56,444 nucleotides of DNA, taken from Acidobacteriota bacterium (GTDB taxonomy: Bacteria > Acidobacteriota > UBA6911). Where the stretch lies: positions 1 through 56,444 of the forward strand of contig JAAYAM010000183.1 of NCBI GenBank assembly GCA_012719355.1. The letters run 5' to 3'. Both the position numbers and the translations under genes were made by a program. This document shows positions 7,431 to 14,954 of the stretch, one piece after another. The notes beneath the pieces were generated by a model. That model searched no databases. It saw only the letters and a program-made list of their open reading frames with translations, and was not told the origin of the DNA. Within the stretch, counting starts at the first letter, position 1. The number at the start of each line of letters is the position of its first letter.

Positions 7431-9152
7431 TCAGACCTGGTGGACGCTGTCGATCTCTTCGGCCGGCACATCGAAGACGAACTGACCGGGCCCGAATTTC
7501 TCTTCCGTAAAGAATTCAGGCAGGCGGTCATCTTTCTCTGTAAATCCGGCAGCCTTGTTGAATCTCCTCTCGATTTCCAGCACTGATCTGCCGAGTTCCG
7601 TAATGTAGTGTTCGCTGTATTGCTCGCCCGTAACCGCCGAGAGGGCTGCAATCATGTTCTGTTCGGTCTCGACGACCTGCCGCTGTTCCATCATGGTCAT
7701 CCCAACCATCATACAGTACCCGAGTGTATCGACCGCAGCCATCCACTCCTGCATGAACCGCGATTCCGGAGCCTGGCCGGTCGAGTCGACCGGGCTGTAC
7801 TTCGGATGGTGAGGTCCGGGCAATACGATTCCCGCAGTATGGTCGGCGCCCATGGGGGAAGTTGCAAATGTAACGCCGGTCCCCTTCAGGATGCGCGGAT
7901 CGTAGGCCGAGAGAGCCTGCCCCTTCACATGAGGAACCCTCTTCACACCCAGTTTGTCACCTGTGAACTTCGCCCCGGATCCGATCATCCGGCCGTTTTC
8001 GGTCCCGGCGTTAATCTCCTCGACCAGCTTGAGGGCGCCCTCAGCATCTCCCCACGGCAGCAATCCGCCTTCCATCGCAACTGCCAGGGCGGAACCGACG
8101 TCCATGGTATCGACCCCGGCATCGTTGCAGGCCCGGTTGATGCGCGCAACCATGTCGAGATCACCGATGAGACAGTTCGACCCGATCAGCGCGATCGATT
8201 CATACTCAATGCTGGCCGTAACGAACTTGCCGTCATCGTCGGTGTACACATTGGAGCAGCTGATGATGCATCCCTTCATGCATGCATGAACCGTTGCGGA
8301 ATTCGGACGCTTCCTGAGCAACTCCTCCATGTATTCGCCCGAGATCTTCTCGGCCTGATCGAACTGGCCCATGGAGAAGTTTTTGGTGGGCAATGCACCG
8401 GCCGTCTGGGTGATCATGACGATCTGCGGCGTCCCCATGTGCCTCAGCCCCTGGGCGAAGTGATCTCCCAGAATGACTTTGTTGATAACGCCACAGCTCT
8501 CTTTCAGTTTGGCGGGGTCCTTAACCTCAACAAGATTCGAGCCCGTATCGTCGACGATGACGGCTTTCATCTTCTTGGAACCCATAACCGCGCCCAGACC
8601 GCCGCGTGCGGCAACCCTGAGATGGAAATCCGGCGTGGTAAACATGACGGACGCGGCAAGCAATTCCATGTCGCCGGCGGGACCGATGCAGCTTATGCAT
8701 GCGTTCTTCCCATATTTGTCCTTCAGCTTTTCGACGATTTCGTAGGAGCCGAGACCGGCGAGACCGGCGGCCGAAGTGAAACTGACTCCGTCTTTGGTGA
8801 TCTCAACCGTGGTCGGTTCGTTCGCCTTTCCTTCAAAAATGACTGCTTTGAGACCGAGGCGGGCAAGTTTCTGGCCCATTGCGCCGCCGGTATTTGCTTC
8901 TTTAATCCCGTTTGTCATCGGGCTTTTAGCGCCCACTGAAAGTCTTCCGCTGCATGGAGCGACGGTTCCGCCCATCAGTCCGGGCGCCCAAACCAGCTTG
9001 TTCTCAGCACCCAGAGGATCGCAGGTGGGAGGCACTTCCTTCTCAATGATGCAGGAAGTCAGTCCCCGACCTCCGAACTTGTTGTAATCTTCGGGAACCT
9101 CCTCGACACTCGATGTGCGTGTGGACAGATTAATCCTTAAGAGTTTAGCCAT
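7431..9152 (-). CDS. aor: Aldehyde:ferredoxin oxidoreductase (tungsten/molybdenum bis-pterin enzyme)
   Basis: 573 residues, typical for the AOR family, which oxidises aldehydes to acids with ferredoxin through a bis-pterin tungsten (or molybdenum) centre and one 4Fe-4S cluster. The N-terminal KLLRINLSTR, the FGGRGL block and the SGRLSVGAKSP region are family marks. Probable cluster cysteines are C291, C295, C299 and C480 (in DTLGYC). The spacing CX3CX3C differs from the CX2CX3C of the Pyrococcus enzyme. I placed the start at 9152 because AGGA precedes it and MAKLLRINLS is the family N-terminus; the 40 upstream residues are not. Neighbouring moeA genes and the PBP-type regulator fit a cofactor island. 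The aldehyde substrate is unknown. Confidence 0.93.
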   Translation of the reverse strand: MAKLLRINLSTRTSSVEEVPEDYNKFGGRGLTSCIIEKEVPPTCDPLGAENKLVWAPGLMGGTVAPCSGRLSVGAKSPMTNGIKEANTGGAMGQKLARLGLKAVIFEGKANEPTTVEITKDGVSFTSAAGLAGLGSYEIVEKLKDKYGKNACISCIGPAGDMELLAASVMFTTPDFHLRVAARGGLGAVMGSKKMKAVIVDDTGSNLVEVKDPAKLKESCGVINKVILGDHFAQGLRHMGTPQIVMITQTAGALPTKNFSMGQFDQAEKISGEYMEELLRKRPNSATVHACMKGCIISCSNVYTDDDGKFVTASIEYESIALIGSNCLIGDLDMVARINRACNDAGVDTMDVGSALAVAMEGGLLPWGDAEGALKLVEEINAGTENGRMIGSGAKFTGDKLGVKRVPHVKGQALSAYDPRILKGTGVTFATSPMGADHTAGIVLPGPHHPKYSPVDSTGQAPESRFMQEWMAAVDTLGYCMMVGMTMMEQRQVVETEQNMIAALSAVTGEQYSEHYITELGRSVLEIERRFNKAAGFTEKDDRLPEFFTEEKFGPGQFVFDVPAEEIDSVHQV

Positions 9153-9295
9153 TGGAATTCCTCGCACTGAATTATCATGTTCTTGACGTTGTCCACATAC
9201 CTCTGCGACTGAAGAGCAGACATCGTCGCTCCCACTATAAACGCATCTTTTGTCTTTTGCCACTGAAACCACACAGCCGGAAACCGAACTATGGC
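9153..9295. other. Divergent intergenic leader between aor and moeA
   Basis: About 140 bases that must hold the aor promoter, read leftward. A TATAGT-like box and a small hairpin (TCTGC/GCAGA) occur on the minus strand in the aor leader. Neither the Moco riboswitch pattern nor a ModE palindrome is seen. This is the likeliest operator region for the HTH-PBP regulator. Confidence 0.3.
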
Positions 9296-9325
9296 TTGAC
9301 GCTATGTCGACGTACGCGGGATAAT
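9296..9325 (+). promoter_or_regulatory. Sigma-70-type promoter of moeA
   Basis: TTGACG (9296-9301) and GATAAT (9320-9325) stand 18 bases apart. Transcription would start near 9332, leaving a 25-base leader that contains AAGGAG (9343-9348) ahead of the TTG start codon at 9358. The core GCGGGATAATGCCG matches the promoter at 3432-3461. Confidence 0.65.
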
Positions 9326-9357
9326 GCCGGGTTTGTGGCTATAAGGAGAGCCTAGCT

Positions 9358-10593
9358 TTGACTGAATTCTTTCACGTTATCCCTCCTGATCAGTTCGTTG
9401 AGATGCTCGGCCGGTTTCCAAAGCTTCCGCCGGAGCCTGTCGGGTTGGACAAAGCCCTGAATAGAATTCTGGCTGAAGACATAATCGCTTCTGAAGATCT
9501 GCCCGAAGGAGCACGATCCACGGTAGACGGCTTTGCGGTTCGGGCCGAGGATACGTTCGGAGCTTCCGACTCCAACCCCGCCCTCCTGCGTGTCGTTGCT
9601 TCCATCCCGATGGGGATGATCCCCGATTTCACACTCGGTGCCGGAGAGGCGGCCCAGATACCGACGGGCGGCTTTCTCCCGTGCGGAGCGGACGCGGTCG
9701 TCATGGTGGAATATACAAACTCCACGGGTGCCGACGAGATCGAGGTGACGCGTCCCGTAACGATCAGAACGAACGTGCTTGAGCAGGGGGAAGACACCCG
9801 ATCGGGAGAAATCCTGGTGGCTGCGGGAAAAAGGTTGAGACCACAGGAAATCGGCTTTCTTGCCGCCCTGGGGGTTACCGAAATCCGCTCCTGCAGGCGG
9901 CCGAGGGTCGCGGTCATTTCTTCCGGCGATGAAGTGGTACCCTTTGACCGCACACCCGGCCCAGGCCAGATACGGGACGCCAACGGCCACGCCATCTCAG
10001 CCCTCGTTTCCGCCTGGGGCGGAAGTCCGCTGCAATTTCCTATTGTCCCCGACAACGCACAGGAAATGACCGTAACGGTCAAGAGCGCTCTCGCGCAGGC
10101 GGACGTCGTCACCTTGTCGGGAGGAAGTTCCGTCGGAACACGCGATCTCATGGTGGATGTTATATCCGGCCTTCCGGGCGTAGAAGTGTTCGCCCACGGT
10201 ATCGCGATCAGGCCGGGCAAACCAACGCTTCTGGCAGGCCAGGGAGACAAGCCGATTGTCGGCCTTCCGGGACATCCGGTCTCGGCCCTGGTCGTGGCGC
10301 AGGTGTTTCTTGCACCTCTCCTGCTGCACCTGCAGGGAGGGCAACTTCGTAAAGGACCGCCCGGCCGGCGCGGCAAGGCGGTGCTCGGAACCTCCGTTCA
10401 TTCGACGATAGGGCTGGAAGAATATGTGCGGGTACGACTCGAGGAGGGCGCCGGCGAAGATCCGACTGCTTACCCTGTCTTCGGGAAATCAGGAATGCTT
10501 TCCACTCTTGTAAAAGCCGATGGAATTGTCACTATCCCGATGAATGTCGAGGGATTCTCAAAGGGAGAGTCGGTCGAGGTCATCTACATCTGA
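9358..10593 (+). CDS. moeA: Molybdopterin molybdenumtransferase MoeA
   Basis: 411 residues, full length for MoeA, which inserts molybdate (or tungstate) into adenylylated molybdopterin. Family blocks run in order: STVDGFAVRAEDT, QIPTGG..PCGADAVVMVE, the MPT-binding domain with AVISSGDE, GGSSVGTRDLM, RPGKPTLLA and GLPGHPVSALV, then the small C-terminal beta domain. The start codon is TTG, supported by AAGGAGAG about 8 bases before it. A second moeA-like gene follows after 33 bases, almost certainly in the same transcript. Two MoeA proteins beside a tungsten-type oxidoreductase suggest separate metal or target duties, but the sequence does not say which handles which metal. Confidence 0.95.
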   Translation: MTEFFHVIPPDQFVEMLGRFPKLPPEPVGLDKALNRILAEDIIASEDLPEGARSTVDGFAVRAEDTFGASDSNPALLRVVASIPMGMIPDFTLGAGEAAQIPTGGFLPCGADAVVMVEYTNSTGADEIEVTRPVTIRTNVLEQGEDTRSGEILVAAGKRLRPQEIGFLAALGVTEIRSCRRPRVAVISSGDEVVPFDRTPGPGQIRDANGHAISALVSAWGGSPLQFPIVPDNAQEMTVTVKSALAQADVVTLSGGSSVGTRDLMVDVISGLPGVEVFAHGIAIRPGKPTLLAGQGDKPIVGLPGHPVSALVVAQVFLAPLLLHLQGGQLRKGPPGRRGKAVLGTSVHSTIGLEEYVRVRLEEGAGEDPTAYPVFGKSGMLSTLVKADGIVTIPMNVEGFSKGESVEVIYI

Positions 10594-10626
10594 TACTGAA
10601 ATACGCTGTTCGGGCTACGGATTCAC

Positions 10627-12552
10627 ATGACTGCAAAACGAAAGACTTATCGTAAACTGAAACCGCTCAAGGAAGCGCAGGAGATCTTCTTCTCACGCTT
10701 CCGCGGCCTGACAATGGGTCCGGAAACCATTCCCGTGAGAAACGCGCTGGGTCGTCTGCTTGTGCACCCGGTGAAGGCCGCACGTTCGGTCCCGGCCTAC
10801 AATGCCGCTGCGGTGGATGGAATGGCCGTGCGCGCTGCAAACACGTTCTCGGCTTTTCCCGAGACGCCCGTCTGGCTGACGTTGGGGACCGATGCGGTAC
10901 AGGTCAATACCGGTGATCCTCTGCCCGGTTTCACCGACGCTGTCGTCATGATCGAGAAGGTCGAACTCTCGGAAGAGCGCTGCGAGATCCGAGAGTCCGT
11001 TTATCCCTGGCAGAACGTCCGCAAGACAGGAGAGGACATCGTCCGGGGAGAAATCCTCCTCCCGGCATACCATCGCATCCGTGCGTATGACCAGGGGGCG
11101 CTGATGGCGGCGGGAGTAATGACTGTAGAGGTGTTCCGGAAGCCGCGCGTCCTGATTATCCCCACAGGCGACGAAATCATCGCTCCCGAGGAAGCCGGCG
11201 AGTCGCTGCAGCCGGGCGTCATCCTGGAAGTCAACGGGCAGGTTCTCGCCTCGATGACCGCAGAATGCCATGCCGATGCCACGCTCGCGCCCACGGTGCC
11301 GGACGATCCGGAAAGGATCAAAGAAGCGATAACCTCCGGGCTGGAGGCAGGCTACGATGTGATCATGACTATCGCAGGCTCTTCCGCTGGTTCCGAGGAC
11401 TTTACGCCGACGGTTCTTTCCGGGCTGGGAGAACTGCTCGTGCACGGCGTAACGGTTATGCCCGGAAAGCCGACGCTGCTTGCGGCGGTTCACGACCGTC
11501 CCATCATAGGCGTCCCGGGATATCCGGTATCCGCTTTCGTCTCCTTCCGCGAGTTCGTGCGTCCGCTGCTTCACCAGATCCAGGGCCTGCAGCCGCCGGA
11601 ACCTGCAGAAGTCCGGGTTTATATGGGGAGGAAGCTTCCTTCGAAGCCGGGACTTGAAGAGCATGTCAGGGTCATCCTCGGCAAGGTGCGGGAACGGGTG
11701 ATCGCGATTCCGCTTGCAGGCGGCGCAGGCATGATGACGTCAATGGTGCGGGCGGACGGCATTCTCCGTGTTCCGCCGCAAATCAGCGGTTACTCTGAAG
11801 GAGAGGAGGCCAGCGTCGAACTCCTCACTTCTCATGACGCGCTTGGCGGCAGACTGCTCGCAATCGGTTCGCACGACCTGACAGTCGACCTCCTTGCCAG
11901 CCTTATAAAAGAACGTTCGGGAGGGGAAGTGACTATCTCGTCGAGCAACATCGGAAGCATGGGAGGCCTGCTTGCAGTCGACAAGGGAATTGCGCACTTT
12001 GCCGGGTCTCATCTGCTGGACGTGAACACGGGTGAATACAACACTTCCTACATACGCCGCTACGTCACAAGCACGCCGGTCGCACTGGTGACTCTCGTCC
12101 ACCGCTGGCAGGGGCTGATGATCGCAAGGGGGAATCCCAAGAAGATCACCGGTATCCCCGATCTGACACGCTCCGATGTCGCTTTCATCAATCGACAGCC
12201 CGGATCCGGCACCCGCATCCTTCTGGACTACGAACTCCAGAAAGCCGGCATTGATCCGAAGACCATAGGGGGCTACAGGAGCGAGGAGTACACCCACATG
12301 AGCGTCGCAATGGCCGTCACTTCCGGCCGCGCCGACGTCGGGCTCGGGATTCTCGCCGCCGCCAGGGCACTGGACCTGGACTTCATTCCGGTAGTACGGG
12401 AACGCTATGACCTTGTAATCCCCTCCGATCTGCTTGACGATCGACGGATCAGGCTTCTGCTCGATATAATCCGATCGCAGCAGTTCATTGACCAGGTTCT
12501 CGCGCTGGGCGGCTACGAGGTAGAGGAAACCGGCAAAATCCAGCCACAGTAA
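10627..12552 (+). CDS. moeA: MoeA fused to a C-terminal PBP-like domain
   Basis: 641 residues. Residues 1 to about 400 are a complete MoeA (AAVDGMAVRAANT, IIPTGDE, AGSSAGSEDF, MPGKPTLLA, GVPGYPVSAFVSF). Residues about 405-641 are a PBP-like domain close to that of the HTH regulator at 6467: both share SN-GS, HLLD..TGEYN, NRQ-GSGTR and ADVGLGI blocks and the LDLDFIP..ER ending. Such fusions are known; the PBP-like part may bind oxyanion or cofactor and report to, or feed, the MoeA part. In the glycine-rich motif AGSSAGSEDF the residue after S-S differs from the G-S-S-V-G-x-x-D of the first MoeA. It is cotranscribed with the upstream moeA. Role in metal selection is inference. Confidence 0.9.
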   Translation: MTAKRKTYRKLKPLKEAQEIFFSRFRGLTMGPETIPVRNALGRLLVHPVKAARSVPAYNAAAVDGMAVRAANTFSAFPETPVWLTLGTDAVQVNTGDPLPGFTDAVVMIEKVELSEERCEIRESVYPWQNVRKTGEDIVRGEILLPAYHRIRAYDQGALMAAGVMTVEVFRKPRVLIIPTGDEIIAPEEAGESLQPGVILEVNGQVLASMTAECHADATLAPTVPDDPERIKEAITSGLEAGYDVIMTIAGSSAGSEDFTPTVLSGLGELLVHGVTVMPGKPTLLAAVHDRPIIGVPGYPVSAFVSFREFVRPLLHQIQGLQPPEPAEVRVYMGRKLPSKPGLEEHVRVILGKVRERVIAIPLAGGAGMMTSMVRADGILRVPPQISGYSEGEEASVELLTSHDALGGRLLAIGSHDLTVDLLASLIKERSGGEVTISSSNIGSMGGLLAVDKGIAHFAGSHLLDVNTGEYNTSYIRRYVTSTPVALVTLVHRWQGLMIARGNPKKITGIPDLTRSDVAFINRQPGSGTRILLDYELQKAGIDPKTIGGYRSEEYTHMSVAMAVTSGRADVGLGILAAARALDLDFIPVVRERYDLVIPSDLLDDRRIRLLLDIIRSQQFIDQVLALGGYEVEETGKIQPQ

Positions 12553-12586
12553 TCACAGCATCAACGGTCACGCTCGCGAGTGATCA

Positions 12587-14875
12587 ATGTCGGGTGCAAA
12601 ACGGAAACGCCGCAATTCCAAACGGCGAAGGAAATCGGACAGAAGGGCTTTTATCATCAAGCTCCTGCTGCTGCTCCTTATTGTCCCCATAATTGCAGTC
12701 GCCGCCTTCCTGACGCATTACTACTACGTCTTTGACGGCAATATCGAGATGAAACTGGGGAGGAAGCGACCTCCGGAGACGAAGATCTACAGCGCCCCGA
12801 CAGTCCTGTACCCCGGCAGGCCCGTAACCCTGCCTCAGCTGGAATCGAGCATACGCAAGCTCGGCTACAGGGAAGCACAAGGGCGGATGAAAGGCGCCCG
12901 GTACCGAGTCCTGGCGCCCAACCGCCTTCTTATCTGCAATGACGAGGCCCCGCCCCGCAAGGCCGACATCATCTTTTCCGGAGACACGATCCATTCAATC
13001 GAAGACCCGGACAGCGGACGCGAGCTGACGCGGTTTGCGCTGAAGCCGGAAGTGCTCAGCAACGCAATTGACAAGAACCGCGAGAAGCGCCGTCCCGTGT
13101 CATTTCACGAAATCCCTGAACACCTCGTCAATGCCGTCCTGGCTGTCGAAGACCGTCGCTTCTTTTCCCACAGTGGAATCGATCCCCTCCGCATCATTAA
13201 AGCGCTGATCGTCGATCTGCGCGAGGGCGAAACAGTCCAGGGGGCGAGCACACTGACTCAGCAGTTTGTGAAAAACTACTTCCTCACCCCTGAACGCACG
13301 TGGCGGCGGAAATTCGCCGACGCGTATATGTCTATCCTGTTGGAGAACAGGCTCTCGAAGAAGGAGATCTTTGAACTCTACAGCAATGAGGTCTATCTCG
13401 GACAGATCGGCACGTTCAGCATCGTGGGCTTCGGCGAAGCCGCAGATGCCTTCTTCGGCAAGAACATCAGGGATCTGAGCCTCGGAGAGGCGGCAACGCT
13501 CGCGGGAATCATCACAGCGCCCAACCGCCTCACGCCGCTGCGTTACAGCGACAAGGCGGCCTTGCGGCGCGATCGCGTGCTCGATGCCATGGCCGATTAC
13601 CGCATGATCACGCCATCAGAGCGCGACAGGGCGAAATCGCAGCCTCTCCTGGTACGCCACACGTCGATTCTGAATTACTCGGATGCGCCCTATTTCGTGG
13701 ACTATGTCCAGGAGCAGCTTATCCGCCGGCATGGAGACGGCGCCCTGGCGCGCTCGGAATACAGCATCTACACGACCCTCGACCCGGATCTTCAGCAGGC
13801 GGCCTATGAATCGATTCAGTCAGGCATGAAAGCAGTGGATGCCGAGGTCGGCAGAACCGGGAAAGCCCAGGTGGCCCTCATAGCGGTCGATCCCAGGAAC
13901 GGCCACATCCTCGCCATGGTGGGAGGAAGAAACTACGGCAACAGCCAGTTCAACCGGATCACTCAGGCACGAAGGCAGCCGGGAAGCATATTCAAGCCCT
14001 TCGTCTATGCCGCCGCACTCGAAACAGCTTACAGCGGCGGAACCCGGCTCACGACCGCTTCGACAGTAATCGACCAGCCGACACGATTCACCGACGGCAC
14101 CCGCGGCTACACCCCCAGGAATTTCAAGGACGTATACTACGGACAGGTGACGATGCGCCAGGCGATCACAAAATCGCTGAACGTCGCGACAATCAAGTTC
14201 GCGGAAAAGGCCGGCTTCGAACGGGTGGTGGCGCTTGCACGCAGGCTGGGACTCAACGAAAACATCAAGCCGTATCCTGCCATGGCTATAGGGAGTTTCG
14301 AAACCACGCCTTTTGAAATGGCGCAAGCCTACACTGCCTTTGCCAATGAGGGGCGGCTTTCGGAACTGACTCCGATAGTGAAGATCAGGGACCGGAACGG
14401 CCGACAGGTCTTCACCACAAAATCCGCACACCGGCAGGTGCTGACGCCGCAGGTCGCGTTTGTCGTCACCTCCCTGCTGCAGTCGGTCATGGATCACGGT
14501 ACAGGTTCCAGTGCACGCTCACGCGGTTTCCTCCTGCCTGCGGCAGGCAAGACCGGCACCTCTCGAGACGGATGGTTTGCCGGCTATACGCCGGATCTCC
14601 TCTGCATCGTTTGGGTTGGATTCGACGACAACAGGGAACTCGGGTTGTCCGGCTCTGAATCGGCGCTCCCGATATGGACCGAATTCATGAAAAGGGCATC
14701 CCGGCTCCAGCCTTTGTCGAAGCGGAACTTCACCGTCCCTAAGGGCGTCCGGGCAGTCGAGATCGATCCCGAGACGGGCCTGCCTGCGACGAAAAACTCT
14801 TCGCGAATAGAGACGCACTATTTCATCGAAGGGACAGAGCCGACGGCAACCGCGACGGCACCGGTCCTTCCCTAA
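12587..14875 (+). CDS. Class A penicillin-binding protein (PBP1-type transglycosylase/transpeptidase)
   Basis: 762-residue bifunctional peptidoglycan synthase. A basic cytoplasmic tail (1-21) precedes one membrane anchor (about 22-43). Residues about 65-165 resemble the UB2H-like domain of PBP1B. The GT51 domain follows, with catalytic E188 in AVEDRRFFSHSG and QGASTLTQQFVKN at 218-230. The transpeptidase has the SxxK serine at S467 (GSIFKP), SLN within ITKSLNVAT, and KTGTS. All active-site motifs are intact. The tail is rich in threonine and alanine. A short intergenic gap to the MoeA fusion suggests possible read-through, though function is unrelated. The ribosome binding site is weak (GAGTGA). 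Confidence 0.95.
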   Translation: MSGAKRKRRNSKRRRKSDRRAFIIKLLLLLLIVPIIAVAAFLTHYYYVFDGNIEMKLGRKRPPETKIYSAPTVLYPGRPVTLPQLESSIRKLGYREAQGRMKGARYRVLAPNRLLICNDEAPPRKADIIFSGDTIHSIEDPDSGRELTRFALKPEVLSNAIDKNREKRRPVSFHEIPEHLVNAVLAVEDRRFFSHSGIDPLRIIKALIVDLREGETVQGASTLTQQFVKNYFLTPERTWRRKFADAYMSILLENRLSKKEIFELYSNEVYLGQIGTFSIVGFGEAADAFFGKNIRDLSLGEAATLAGIITAPNRLTPLRYSDKAALRRDRVLDAMADYRMITPSERDRAKSQPLLVRHTSILNYSDAPYFVDYVQEQLIRRHGDGALARSEYSIYTTLDPDLQQAAYESIQSGMKAVDAEVGRTGKAQVALIAVDPRNGHILAMVGGRNYGNSQFNRITQARRQPGSIFKPFVYAAALETAYSGGTRLTTASTVIDQPTRFTDGTRGYTPRNFKDVYYGQVTMRQAITKSLNVATIKFAEKAGFERVVALARRLGLNENIKPYPAMAIGSFETTPFEMAQAYTAFANEGRLSELTPIVKIRDRNGRQVFTTKSAHRQVLTPQVAFVVTSLLQSVMDHGTGSSARSRGFLLPAAGKTGTSRDGWFAGYTPDLLCIVWVGFDDNRELGLSGSESALPIWTEFMKRASRLQPLSKRNFTVPKGVRAVEIDPETGLPATKNSSRIETHYFIEGTEPTATATAPVLP

Positions 14876-14954
14876 AGAGCCTGCCTCCATCAGCCGATAA
14901 CGCTGATGCGACTCAATGCTGGTGCAATTAGGCCGGCGGTCAGGATTATGTGCT

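Noticed and set aside
7608-8939. 443-codon plus-strand frame over aor
   Set aside because: The opposite strand encodes an unmistakable AOR; the frame reflects GC codon bias.
9153-9295. Possible Moco riboswitch or ModE site in the aor leader
   Set aside because: No match to the riboswitch consensus helices or the ModE palindrome was found; only a small hairpin is present.
9153-9358. Sigma-54 promoter before aor
   Set aside because: TGGCA occurs, but GG and GC are not at the required spacing.
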